Shown in pieces: positions 35,436 through 46,275 of a stretch of 64,000 nucleotides of DNA. The translations under genes were made by a program, and so were the position numbers. The stretch spans positions 263,723,647 to 263,787,646 of the forward strand of contig CM060962.1 in the NCBI GenBank assembly GCA_030765045.1, written 5' to 3'. The DNA is from Tenodera sinensis. Its lineage: Eukaryota; Arthropoda; Insecta; Mantodea; Mantidae. The notes below the pieces were generated by a model, which searched no databases, had not been told where the DNA came from, and was given only the letters and a program-made list of their open reading frames with translations. Every line of letters begins with the position of its first letter. Positions within the stretch are counted from its first letter, which is position 1.

Positions 35436-35800
35436 GCTTTCATTTATACCATTCCCACAGCTTCGGGAGGCATTCTACTGACCTTCACGAGTGGGGTATA
35501 TGCAAGAGGAGGTGTGTATCTGTTTATATTTTCGCGCATGCAGCGATGTCATGTGTTACGTGGACAACTTTGATTATACACCTATGAATATGTAAGTTTT
35601 GAGCAATGTCTGTAAATGCCAAATTGGCTACCCATATACCCACAATTATTCCTCTCCACGTGTTACATACATCGCATCTGCTACAGTTAAAAGACACAAA
35701 GACTGAATTTTCTAAGCTTCTTTTTTTAATTTCAAAACCATTTGCTTGAAATTTGCACTTTTGTATTAGTAAAAATCAATAAATCCTGAGACAGTCACTT
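35436..35800 (+). repeat. Second copy of the module, with a downstream part repeated again at 36582
   Basis: The first 60 bp match 35186-35247. The remainder (ttttcgcgcatgcagcg, cacctatgaatatg, gccaaattggctaccca, acagttaaaagacac) matches 36582-36900 in the same orientation, about 1.07 kb away. Confidence 0.6.
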
Positions 35801-36199
35801 GAGATAATGCATGCAAATGTACGTACAGATCAGAGCAACACTGAATGTAAGGAATCAATTTTATACCCGTAAATACAAAACCGAGAAGAAAAACAAACAA
35901 ACAAATACAGAAGGGGGAAATGGGTGGGTCCGATGGGGTTAAAAGGAGCATATGGGTGCCAAAGATGTCGGGCTTTTAAAATGGAGGGTCGAGAAAAGTC
36001 TTTGGCCAAAACGACTCACAGGTTTATAAGAATATGTATGTGATCTGATTAAAATTCTGAAGAAAATGTTTATTTTCACCTAAAAACAGCCTTAGGGCTC
36101 CTAACACACGCCACCGCTTGGACAAAAGCCATGGAAAAAATGATTGAGCGCATTAGGAGTGCAGAATATTAGATCATTTATAATTATAAGTCCCACGTC

Positions 36200-36472
36200 G
36201 TGTTTATACAAGTCTACATTTCCAATATGCAGCCCGAGTTTATCGATATTGTGTTCTGTATGTTATTTTCTGCCGGACACACAAATAGGCCGTGTCTTGA
36301 ATCACCAATCTCATTTGTATTTGTTCCTGATAAAGAAAGAGGCGGTGTAGCAAACTGTCTAATTATGTGTCCGACAGAGGATAACATATGGAACAGACTA
36401 TCAATAAACTCAGGCTCTATGTTGGAAATATCGACTTGTGTAAACCACGTTACAACACGACGTAGGACTTAG
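36200..36472 (+). other. Coding-like open frame, not identified
   Basis: 90 codons including RPCLESPISFVFVPDKERGG and LIMCPTEDNIWNRLSI. Composition is protein-like and the segment lies between two copies of the 35.4 kb module. No start context, splice signal or known domain supports a gene. Confidence 0.2.
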
Positions 36473-36581
36473 AAATATTCTGACCTTCTCATGCGCTGAA
36501 TGATTTTTCCATGGCCATACACCCCCACTGGGAAGTTTGGTAAAATACCACGTGAGGTTGCAGGGTACAACCTAACAAGCA

Positions 36582-36900
36582 GGAGATATCTGTGTATATT
36601 TACATTTTCGCGCATGTAGTAGCGTCTATTTTACATGCACAGTCCCAGTTCCAGTTTATTCACATATGAATATAGCATAACTTTGAGCAATGTCATCAAC
36701 TGGCAAATTGGCTTCCCACATACCTACCCACAATTCTTCCCCGATGCACCTCCACAATATTTGCATACATTGCGTCAGTTACAGTTAAGGGACACTGGGA
36801 CTGAATTTCCAAACTTTTTTTAATTTTGAAGCCATCTATTTGGAAATTGGCACACCTAACAGGAGTAAATAAGCGACTGTCATTACTCAAAGCTCTGAGG
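36582..36900 (+). repeat. Third copy of the 35.4 kb module (downstream part only)
   Basis: Direct repeat of 35515-35800 at roughly 70-75% identity by eye. Shared blocks include ttttcgcgcatg, gagcaatgtc, caaattggct, cccacaatt and gactgaattt. The membrane-segment core is not recognisable before it. Confidence 0.6.
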
Positions 36901-37104
36901 TAGTACATCAGATAATGGAATTTATCATATTTTATATTAGCAAAAGTATGCAACTTTTTTAATACTAGCTTACGCATTTACATTTGTCAGTAGGATTTTG
37001 TGATACTTTGGTACAGAGAAAATAAATGGAAGTATTTGATTGAGGTTGATGTCATTACTTGCAGAGAAATACATTCTTGTTTTTGTGGAGTTGCCAATTT
37101 TAGA

Positions 37105-37890
37105 ATTCCGTTTCACTTTCTCTACCACGTATAGTAAAGTAGAGAAGGTATTGTATTCCACCCAAAAATTCAATACAGAGATTTCATCGGAAATATATAT
37201 TTTGAGGCCCCTGTTTCCAAAAAAAGCATTTTTAGAAAAAGGTCCGCGTGTGTTTGTGTGTCGGTCTGTGTGTCAGTCTATGGACACGAGGACTTTGAGG
37301 AAAATTCCTCCACTCTAAACTATCCTTTACATGGAAAATTTTTCGAAAACTTCGATTTTCTTGAAAATGGCTCTAACGATTTTGATTAAAATACCATGTT
37401 TTAGATATTTTTATGGCAAATGAAATGTATTTCTTGAATTTTATGGATATACCTCATGTAGCTCTATTTACTCTGAATGACTTTTGCATAACTCGTAAAC
37501 CATAAGAGATAGACCAAATCTTACTGTACAAAAATGTAGATCTTGCTAAAACACAATTTTTGTCTAAATAATTTTTTGTACAGTGAACTATTTCAGAGAT
37601 ATTACTTGTTATTTGTGCGAGTTTTGGAGAACTTACACTTATGTCAAATGGAACATCGTTATTCATTTTTTATGTTAACCGTGCGAAGAGAACGGAATTT
37701 GAAAGCTTTAAAAAGTTTGACTGTCACTCAAAGTCCACTATATTCCCACATTTTCCTTGCACCTACAAGTAAATAAGCAATAAGATAATTTCTGCAGATG
37801 TTTATCTCAACTAACACGGATAAGAGTTTGCAGGAATGGTTAGTACAAGAGTAGAGAAAGACATGTGAATGCAACACATCAGATTTCTTT
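37105..37890 (+). repeat. Family R, near full-length copy with a contracted TG tract
   Basis: The A end begins cactttctctaccacgtat with an 8-bp hairpin stem (ttctctac/gtagagaa, 13-nt loop). The TG region is only about 35 bp. B and C are complete, ending agagaaagacatgtgaatgc. No later insertion, so it is a good reference in plus orientation. Confidence 0.82.
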
Positions 37891-38048
37891 CAGTGAAAGT
37901 TACTCTTTTGTGAAGCAATGTGTAAAACTATCACATAATGCATATTTGAGACTAATTACATACAAATCAGAACAAAAATGAGGAAACATAAGGAATAAAT
38001 TTCAAATGTAAGAATGCAAAACTGAGGGGAAAAAACACACATAGAGAA

Positions 38049-38210
38049 CCGGCCCAGACCGATGGTTTTAAGTGTACTTTAAAACGACAGCTCCATGTGA
38101 ATAGATTTACTGGTACGTAAAAGAACTCTTGCGGGACAAAATTCCGGCACACCGGTGACGCTGATGTGATCCTGGCAATTGACAGCGTCGTTAAACAACA
38201 AAATAATTTT
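38049..38210 (+). mobile_element. SINE-D, 5'-truncated
   Basis: It starts inside the tRNA head (ccggcccagaccgatgg) and matches 26480-26633 through gacagcgtcgttaaacaaca. The flanks aaaaacacacatagagaa (38031-38048) and aaaaagcacatcgagaa (38211 on) form an imperfect TSD. Confidence 0.85.
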
Positions 38211-38739
38211 AAAAAGCACATCGAGAAAGAGAAAGTGCACGTGGGTCAGTTAAACATGTGGCTGGGCATTCAAAAATGGCGGATAGAGACAAATGATTAT
38301 CCAAATGATTCACGGATGGATTTCAGTTATTGCCACTTGCGATACAATTTCTTTTATGAAAATCACATCCAATTCAGAATTTCTTTTCACTTTATCATAT
38401 GTAATTAATATTTTTCGTCGTTACACTATCGATCTGAGTCCCTTCCTCTTTCTTGGCTGTAGAACAATGAACAAAAGAAGTCAGCTTGCACTGCCAATAT
38501 TCTAACAGAATTATTTCAGGGGGCTTTCTGTTTCTTGTATATTTACATTTGGAAGTATTTCAGAGGGATTATACAAAATACTGCCTCACTTTGGAACATG
38601 TCCATCGTAAGTAGTATTAATTCCTATACAGTTGTATTGTCTTTGTTTTTGGAGCGTTTCTATACATTAGATTACATAAACATTAACTCTCCTCTTCATA
38701 CTTGCAGACTCTGGAGAGAATAGAGAATAACCGTGGTCG
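38211..38739. other. No recognisable gene
   Basis: AT-rich sequence with short frames on the plus strand and no domain or splice support. Confidence 0.35.
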
Positions 38740-38825
38740 GAGAAAAACCCTTACCCCCGGCCGGGAATCGAACCCGGGACCCCTAGCAAGTCAGTTGTCT
38801 CCCGATTTAGCTACAAGGGCAGCCG
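38740..38825 (-). mobile_element. SINE-G, tRNA-like head on the minus strand
   Basis: The reverse complement reads TGCCCTTGTAGCTAAATCGG (A-box-like), then CCCGGGTTCGATTCCCGG (B-box region) and ccgggggtaagggtttttct. The body continues left to perhaps 38690. No TSD found. Confidence 0.6.
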
Positions 38826-39004
38826 ACAGCAATGTTTAGTAAACAACTGATTTTTCATGAAGTAAAATCCCATTCTTGCAAGAATATTATAAACAAACGA
38901 GCGTAAGTGGTCGATATACGATGCATTGCTAAGCATTGCTCAGTCTACGCGGCCAACAACATTTAGTCTATTTCACAGTGTTACAAATATTTATTTAGAA
39001 ATGT

Positions 39005-39305
39005 TTAGTTTTAGTATTCCTTTCCAAACAAAAATTAGATAGTGAGGTTTCACCTGAAATTACATCTTTTGAAACTAGCCTGAATCAAAAAGAGATTTAG
39101 GAAAACGATCCCTGTGTCTGTCTGTCTGTGAACAGCATGCATTGGAAATGTGAAATTTAGTAATTAAGTTCAGATCAAGAAAATCTTCCAAACCAAGCTA
39201 TCCCTTACACAGAAAAATGTTCAATATTTCAGCATTTTTCAAAAAGGCTCGAAATATATTTATAAAATACAGTATATTTCAGATACTCACATGACAAATA
39301 AAATG
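39005..39305 (+). repeat. Family R, A+B fragment
   Basis: gtgaggtttcacctgaaat, tagcctgaatcaaaaagag, a short CTGT repeat in place of TG, then B to acatgacaaataaaatg. Module C is missing. Confidence 0.65.
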
Positions 39306-39749
39306 TATCAAGTGAGTCAGCTGACCCTATTTTTTGTATCCTTGAAACCCGCAGATTATACTCCTACTTGAAAACATCGCTCCGTTTGTCAAGCAATAAT
39401 AATTTGTTCTGTATCTGTATTGTGTCAAATACAGTTAATCGTTCTTGGACCTATCTGCTATCAATGATGAATTGCTCCGTGATCACCAATAAGCTGCAAA
39501 GAGCTAAAACATAAATATATTTCCGTAGATTAAAAACAGCTTAGTACCGAAATGTTTTGTGTGAGAGAGATTTGCTTAATTGAAGGCTGGTATGAATAAT
39601 TGGATGAGGTGAGTTCTGTTTATATTAATTGAGTATGATTGAGTAGGCTAGACGTCAGTCTGTCATGAACTAAATGGGCATTTGATATGTTCATGTCCCC
39701 TATAGGAGTCATTTACCCCATTAAATTTAACAAATTTGCTAGTTAACAA
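39306..39749. other. No recognisable gene
   Basis: AT-rich interval between a family R fragment and the degenerate LTR. Confidence 0.35.
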
Positions 39750-40380
39750 AAAAAGGCAAATACATAGTGACCACAGAGAAAGCGTTTCACAATAATATTT
39801 TAATACTGTAACAAAATTGCAAACTGCGAAATACTGTTACTTTTCTAGACTTTATTGTCCTCTAAATTTGCTAAAAATGCACAATTTCCTTCTCGTTGCT
39901 AACACAATGTATAGTCTTCTCTGTTATTACAATTCACAATTGTTCTTCTGATAATCTTTCTCAGTCTTTCAATGTCTTTCCACGTTTTCATTCTCGCTTA
40001 CATCTTTACCATTACGATACAATCACTCGAAGACTAACTAAACTCTCATAACTAAAACTAACTGTATACGACTACTTACACAACTAAACTAACGACTACA
40101 ACTCTGTCATGAACTACTAAACTGCTACTGTGTCTGTCCTATTTATACTGGAGCCGGCGTCACGTGACCTCGAGAACCCTCCATGCGCACGTACAGTGAT
40201 GACTCAGCGGAATTAGCAAGAAGCTTCTAGACCCTGCTGGTGTTATCGCTATTCAGTCACATACACACAGTCGCTAGTTGCCCTGTAGTCTTGGACCTTT
40301 CTTTTGTGTTCTACCGCCATTATTACGGTCACATACACACACAGCCGCTCCCCGTACTCAAGGCCACACTGCCCAGCTCT
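39750..40380 (-). mobile_element. Degenerate LTR related to the two solo LTRs
   Basis: Blocks shared with the solo LTRs at 49736 and 55458 are aacacaatgtatagtcttct, tacaattcacaattgttctt, tctttcaatgtctttcc and gatacaatcactcg, in the same order. A TATA-like box (reverse of tatttatactgg) lies near 40141. The ends are too diverged to fix. Confidence 0.55.
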
Positions 40381-40644
40381 TGTCCGTATATTGTTGAATG
40401 AACCAAAGTTACAGTACATTTAAAATCACCGGTTAGAATAAACCAAGTTCAAAATGCACTTAATTAATGAAGCAAGTGCTCAAAATGTCACACTTTTGCA
40501 TTAATACACACGAGCTCTTGCAGAGAAGTTCACGTGTGCTCCGTTATGTGTGGTGTGACATGCGTACAGGGTTCACTGATCAGAAACCGTAGTTGGTTTT
40601 GGTTCTGTGGTTCTTCCTAGATGCTTTCCTTTAAATACCCTCAC

Positions 40645-40735
40645 AGAAAAAAAAAATCCGGTGGTGTAGGATCAGGATATCCAGTCGGCCAAGCGATAGG
40701 GCCCTCTCGCCCAATCCATTTTCCTGTACATACTT
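40645..40735 (-). pseudogene. DDE transposase fragment (Tc1/mariner-superfamily type)
   Basis: On the minus strand one frame gives GKWIGREGPIAWPTGYPDP, then TPPDFFF. This matches the block ending in the third catalytic Asp of a transposase common in insect genomes (consensus near WIGRGGPI, then WPPRSPDLTPLDFF). A run of A (plus strand) lies just downstream. Only about 30 residues remain. Confidence 0.5.
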
Positions 40736-40949
40736 TCTTAAAATTACTGGCCAATATGTGGGTACTCTATCTTGCTAAAGCATTTTCATATTTTTCATTA
40801 ATGCCATATTTCGTAATAATAGCGCCAGATCTTCTCGAAGAAGCTGAAGATATCAACGTTCTGGGAGACTACCTTCGAAATCCTATTACTTGATCACAAG
40901 TGACTTATACATTTGGTATTCAGTTAAAAGCTGCTTTGACATTTAGGGG

Positions 40950-41215
40950 AAAATAAAAAATAATGCAAACAATTCACTGTAAAAGGCGATTAGAGTAGCG
41001 GATTTTCTTGAAAATCTTTGTAGGCACTAATTGACAAGTATGGCATTTATCCAATTTGACGTTTTTAATTTATGCTGTTGCTCGGGCGCGCATGCATGTA
41101 AACAGATCCCCGCGGGGTTTCTTGATTTTTTTTCCTTCAGTTTACCTCAAAACATATATTTACGTTAAATCTGGATTCGGAAGTTTTGAATCAAATATAA
41201 TTGCTCCTTTAGCTA
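40950..41215 (-). repeat. Family R, A fragment
   Basis: gattttcttgaaaatctttg, then ttatgctgttgctcgg, ttacctcaaaacatatattt and attgctcctttagctac. The CA tract is missing. Confidence 0.55.
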
Positions 41216-41300
41216 CTACCTCCAAATACTGAAAACAATTATTGTTCTTTCACATTTATTCTGGCGTATCCAAATCAACTTTGAGATAACATACCCCAAA

Positions 41301-41747
41301 AGGGTAAAAGGGATAAGGGGTACAGATCTATAGGGGGAAACCTCGCTCACTTCGACCCACACAGATCTATTGTAGCTATAGCCTCCCAGGAGGCAGGGTT
41401 TAAATGAGGGAACCGAAGGTGCCACACAAGGTCGCAGCTACACAGGCCGCAGAGACGCGCAGAAGTCCCTAACAAGTGCTTAGATGTCTTCATCCTGGCA
41501 CCAGACCCCGCCAAGCAGCCATCACACCGCGGTTCCGGTGTCGCACTAAGCGCGCCCCCTCCCCACAGACGGATGACAAGGCCGGCCAAACGCTACCTAG
41601 CGCCGAGAACAGCACCCTAGCATTCGCCTAAGTGACATGGGGAAACCACGGAAAAAGCTACGTTAGAGTGCGCAACCACGGGGATAGAACCCGCGACCTC
41701 CCGAATGCGGCCACAGACGTTACCGCCTGAGCCATCCCGCTCGATTA
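41301..41747 (-). mobile_element. SINE-B copy, 12-bp TSD
   Basis: The head at the right end reads (reverse strand) GATGGCTCAGGCGGTAACGT and GGGTTCTATCCCC. The body matches 51590-52112 closely (ggaggcaggg, cacctagcgccgagaacagc, agtgacatggggaaac). acataccccaaa (41289-41300) and atataccccaaa (41748-41759) flank it. Confidence 0.85.
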
Positions 41748-41884
41748 ATATACCCCAAAGGCAACTTAAAACTTCGTAAGTGGTAAGCGGTGGGTTTCAT
41801 ATTCAACCACTTTTAGGTCAACAAATGAAAATTAACTGTCCTTTCACACAAATCATGCGTAGGCTAAAGTTGGAAATGTATAAT

Positions 41885-42000
41885 TAGACTGAAAAATTCA
41901 ATGCTGCGGTCAGTCACGGCAAACAGAAAATCCGTGGTTAAAATGTCGGCCATGGCGTTATATTTCCATTCTGATTCAACCTTTTAACCTAACAACGTTG
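41885..42000 (+). mobile_element. SINE-E fragment
   Basis: ctgcggtcagtcacggcaaa, then atccgtggttaaaatgtcgg and ccatggcgttatatttccat, in the order seen at 19405-19535. The TSD is not resolved. Confidence 0.45.
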
Positions 42001-42185
42001 TTTGCGTTAAAACTTGCGTATGAAATTTTTGGAAGCACAACAATACTTCTCCCAGTCTCTGTAGGAGAGAGTCTCTGTTTCGAGCACCTCAAAATATGAT
42101 TTATGTTAAAATCCCTGTATGAAATTGTTGGAAGGAATACAATACTCCCTCTGTCATTATAGCTAGAGAAATAAAGGTAACATTG
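42000..42185 (-). repeat. Family R, A fragments (locally duplicated)
   Basis: Two A-like pieces follow each other: tgcgtatgaaatttttggaa with acaatacttctccc, then ctgtatgaaattgttggaag with acaatactccctctg. Confidence 0.5.
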
Positions 42186-43008
42186 GCTTGGTACAACGAA
42201 AATTATTTAATCCAACGGTGATTATGAAGTTGGTTACTATGGATGACACTAATTCTGATTTAGGTTGTTTGTCATTAATGGAATTATAGCGTCGAAGTGT
42301 TTCATTATTTTCAATATTGCAGAGATTCTCCACTGCTTCAAAGCTAGCTACATCATTTTTCTGAAATGTCCCCGAGGCCTAGAAGCGAGGAACTCCGTTA
42401 ATTTCCAGAAGATTGCCATCTCCTAAAGTGACAAAGGGTGTTACATTTACCTCATTATCACTATACCGAATACCCTGAAGATACAATTGCTAATGGACTA
42501 AAGCTTCAGCAGCGAGGGCTTTTACACAAATTAGAAAACTGCCTATTTATGTTTTCTTTTCCAACACGGAAATGCTTCAGTCTATAAACTGGAGAAGAAA
42601 AGTAAGTTAACTTGGCTGTTGCAACTTTAGTGCACTTTACAAATTAGAGAAACAAGGGAAGGTAATGTGTGGTGAATTTTCGACATACGTGTTGTTTAGT
42701 ACAGGTGCACCTATAATGCGTAGTGAAGAAGCAAACGGGTGATTAAGGGTACACATGGCTGAAGTTTGGTGGACATTTTCAGAAGATTAAAACCTTAGTT
42801 TGTATGTTCAAAAATACTTTGAAATTTACGCCTCAATTATAGACTATTGCTTTTGCTCTCAAGACCGTTACAGGCTTCCTGACAAATCAAATGACCAAGA
42901 ATATACGTCCTAGTAGACTGTATTTACTTCCAATGCCTTTCACTCGGTGTTTACTTACCTTGCACTTCTGGGAATATATTCTATACAATGTAATTTGCAA
43001 CCAATCTC
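42186..43008. other. No recognisable gene
   Basis: AT-rich. A minus-strand frame at about 42370-42470 reads VNVTPFVTLGDGNLLEINGV and looks protein-like but has no supporting splice sites or recognised family. Confidence 0.3.
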
Positions 43009-43019
43009 ATTCAAATCTC

Positions 43020-43564
43020 CAGGAATTCTCGGCGTTTGGAGGTGACTTTCACCAGATTGAGAATCGGTCACACACGCGTCACGCATTGTAATCTATTGCG
43101 TGGCGACCCGGCCCCTGTGTGTACACCGTGCGGCGTACCACCCTTTCCATGTCGCACGGTTTTGCTAGATTGTCCACGGTATGCTAAAGAGCGCCAATCC
43201 CTTGGCCTAGCTTTGACCTTGCGATCCGCAGATAAGGTGCAGCGGTTCCTCGTCAAAATTGCATTCGTGAAGCAAGTTTAACTTTTATTTTATTCTTTGG
43301 GTTATGATTTTTAGGGTTTCAGTCTACGAATTTTAATGTTTTTTGTTTTAATGTTTGTTTTTAGCGTTTTAGCTCTTTACTGTTTTAAGGTTTTAACATT
43401 TTATATTTTAATGTTTAGTGTTTTAACTCTTTCCCATTTTAATCCCCTGTGTTATCCTTTATCCTTTAGCCGCACCAGTTTGTGAGTGATATTAGGCTTT
43501 AAACTTTGACTTTGGGCCCAAATGGCCTAACTGTCGACGGGCCTTTAAATCCCACTTACTCACT
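43020..43564 (+). mobile_element. 5'-truncated LINE, 3' end with exact 11-bp TSD
   Basis: It starts inside the C-terminal end of the second ORF (LEVTFTRLRIGHTRVTH, then CTPCGV and LLDCPRYAKERQ, the zinc-finger-like tail typical of I/Jockey-group LINEs) and stops at 43279-43281. The 3' UTR is T-rich with repeated ttttaatg. It ends gggcccaaatggcctaac, tgtcgacgggcc, then a (CACT/TCAC)-type tail. attcaaatctc occurs at 43009-43019 and 43565-43575. The same 3' end is inserted at 59902-59951. Confidence 0.88.
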
Positions 43565-43769
43565 ATTCAAATCTCTAACAGAATCACGCAGAGAATGGAA
43601 AAGATATAAAATTAGCATATGGTTTTTGCTCCACTTTTAAATTCCTCAAGATATGATACAATTAACAAGACCACTGAGGATAAATGGTTAAAACGTTTTC
43701 TCTGAAACAACCAGAAGACTGACTAAAATTCTATGTGCCAGTTTTTGTACATCAGTATTTCAATAATAT

Positions 43770-44144
43770 TGTGACTTTGGTGGGTGTAAAGTAAAGAAGA
43801 CAGATGTAGTCGAGATAAAGAAACACTTTTATTTCCGTAAACAGTAACTTTGTACACTCGTTGCAACAGCAAGAAAGTCTTTACCGATTCACCAACGGCA
43901 CGGCTCCGAATTCGTAAAACAAAAACTGTCCCTTCTCACACTTTACCGCTATTTATATCTCCCAGGCTCTATTCTGGAAACTTCAGGAAAGTTCAGTTAT
44001 CATTGCGGTGAAAGACAAAGCAGAAAATTTCAGAAGTCTCTATCCCTTTCTCTCTTTCGGCAAGCGCCCCAACAATGCGGCCATTCTCTGTCTCTTCCCT
44101 TCGGCTCCTTTGCGGTAGTGCCGCCAATAATGCGATGGGCGACA
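43770..44144 (-). repeat. 3' LTR of the Gypsy element
   Basis: On the minus strand it begins TGTCGCCCATCG and ends CCAAAGTCACA. TATA-type box GATATAAATAGCGG and AATAAA signal are conserved with the 5' LTR. Confidence 0.95.
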
Positions 44145-44158
44145 CTGCTCCCTCCTCA
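44145..44158 (-). other. Polypurine tract
   Basis: Directly before the 3' LTR the minus strand reads ttgaggagggagcag. This is the expected primer site for plus-strand DNA synthesis. It overlaps the end of the integrase frame. Confidence 0.85.
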
Positions 44159-45319
44159 AGGCTGGTCGTCCCGAACAGCACCATCGTAACGGGCCAGACG
44201 ATCCAGGTGTACCACTAACATCTTTCCTCGGGGCACCTTCTGGATGCGGTAGACTACGTCGTTAATCCTCTTTACCACTCGGTACGGTCCTTGCCACGGT
44301 TGTTGAAGTTTTGGGCAGCGTCCCTTGGTCCGGGTAGGGCGGTACAACCAGACCATGTCACCTTGCTGGAATCCTAGGCTGTTGGCTTGCCTGTCGTACC
44401 GGGTCTTCATTCGGTCGCTCGCCATCTGGATGTTCTGACGAGCCATCTCGTGCATGTCGTGGAGATGGTCTACTAGATTCTCCACATACTCGGTTGCCGG
44501 CTGTTTTGCTTCCGGGGGGCTCCCAAAAGCCAGGTCACAAGGGAGGCGTAGCTCTCGGCCGAACATTAGGCTGGCTGGTGTCATCCCGGTGGTGTCGTGT
44601 GTCGACGAACGGTAGGCCAGCAAGAACAGTGGTACCTTGAGGTCCCAGTCTCGCTGATGGCTGGCCACGACCTTCCTCCGGTGCTCCTCTAGGGTCTTGA
44701 TGTATCTCACGACCATGCCGTCTGACTGTGGACGTAGGGGTGTTGTGCGGGTCTTGTTCACCCCAAGTCTTTCCAATGCCTCCTTCATTAGGTGCGACTC
44801 AAAATTGGTGCCCTGGTCGCTGTGGAGCTCTAAGCGTACCCCAAAACGGCAAAACAGCTGTTCCACGAGGCAGTCTGTAATCGTCTTCGCCTCTTGGTTC
44901 GGGATGGCATACACCCCCGGCCACTTGGTGAAGTAGTCCACAGCTACCATCAGGTACTTGTTGCCTCGATCGGACACTGGGAATGGTCCAGCTATGTCGA
45001 CGGCGATGCGTTCGAAGGGCGCTCCGACGTTGTACTGCTGCATGCGACCCCGGCTCCTAGTCTGGGGGCCGCGACTCGCCGCGCACACATGACATTGACG
45101 GCACCAGTTCTCAGCGTCTGCTCGGAGCCTCAGCCCGTAGTAGCGCTGTCGGAGTTTGTCGATCGTCCGGTTTGCTCCTAGGTGTCCACCCGAGGTACCG
45201 GCGTGCACTTCCTCCAAGACCTCCGGGACCTTACTTCGGGGAAGTACCAACTGCTCTTTCTGGGTCTTCCCATCAGGTGATTCCCATACCCGGAACAGCA
45301 CGCCCTCTTTGGTCTTCAA
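44156..45319 (-). pseudogene. Integrase of the Gypsy element, long open frame, catalytic Glu lost
   Basis: Integrase inserts the cDNA using a D,D,E triad. The 387-codon frame holds the HHCC zinc domain (HAGTSGGHLGANRTIDKLR, then CRQCHVC) near residues 40-80, and the core with VDIAGPF and HSDQGTNFE supplying the two aspartates. The third block is PQSDGMV-V-RY, where the family has Glu after GMV. The codon at 44708-44710 is GTG (Val), a single A-to-T change from GAG. A GPY/F-like C-terminal domain follows (WQGPYRVVKR, VVHLDRLARY). It is in a different frame from RT/RNase H. Without the Glu it cannot catalyse strand transfer. Confidence 0.92.
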
Positions 45320-45450
45320 CGAGTCACATTGGGCCCAGTACGACTTTTATGTAGCGCTTCTGGGTGCGATGTCCTCCCAGGTTGGTCTCGTCCGTGCCTG
45401 CACTTCTCTCAAGAGTGGCCCCAAGTCGGCGTCCGCCAGCTGCTCCCTCC

Positions 45451-46275
45451 TCAGCCCGCACTATCCCATCCATCCGCAGGCACTACCGTGACCACTCTGA
45501 CAGCTGCGGTACGCTCCTTCTCTTCCACTCTTGCGCATTGGCCGCACTCTTCTGGGCAGGGTCTTCGGGACATGGCGTCTGCGTTGCCGTGGCTCTTCCC
45601 TCTGCGATGTTCGGAGGTGAAGTCGTACTCCTGCAATCTCTGAACCCAACGGGTTGTCTGGCCCTCCAGGTTTCTATAGCTAAGTAGCCAGGTTAGGGCG
45701 GAGTGGTCTGTCCTCAGGTGGAATGGCTGACCGTACAGGTACTTGTGGAAGTGCTCCAAGGTCTTCACTACCGCCAGTAGCTCTCGTCGGGTGACACAGT
45801 AGTTCTTCTCTGCCTTGGACAACGTCTTGCTGTAGTAGGCTATCACCCGCTCGTGGCCGTTCTGGACTTGGGATAGGACACCTCCAATGCAATGGTCGCT
45901 GGCGTCGGTGTCCACAATAAAGGCGTCGCCTGGTTGTGGGAATCCCAAAATAGGAGGACTGCAGAGCGTCCTCTTCAGCTGCCGGAAAGCGCCTTTGGCG
46001 TCCTCCGTCCACACATAAGGTCGGTGTTCTTCCGTCAGGCGAGTGAGGGGTTTGGCGATGCTGGAGAAACCCTTTATGAAGCGGCGGTAATAACTGCACA
46101 ATCCAAGGAAACTGCGCAGTTCTCGCTTATCCTTTGCGCGAGGCCAATCTCTCAAGGCCTGTGTCTTCTCCGGATCCGTGGCCACTCCGGTTGGTGAGAC
46201 TATGTGGCCCAAGTAGTTGACTTCCCTGCGGAAGAGCTGGCACTTCTTGGCGTTCAGCTTCAAGCCGGTCGCCTA
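45451..46275 (-). pseudogene. Reverse transcriptase end and RNase H of the Gypsy element
   Basis: It follows an in-frame TAG (46275-46273) that cuts the polymerase in two. It starts LKLNAKKCQLF, then the RT connection (YLGHIVSPTGVATDPEKT), then RNase H with VDTDASDHCIGGVLSQ (catalytic Asp region), RRELLAVVKTLEHFHKYL and LRTDHSALTWL. It loses frame near 45451, before integrase. Confidence 0.92.

Noticed and set aside
44145..45319. Envelope gene between integrase and the 3' LTR
   Set aside because: The polypurine tract directly follows the integrase stop, so there is no room for an env frame.
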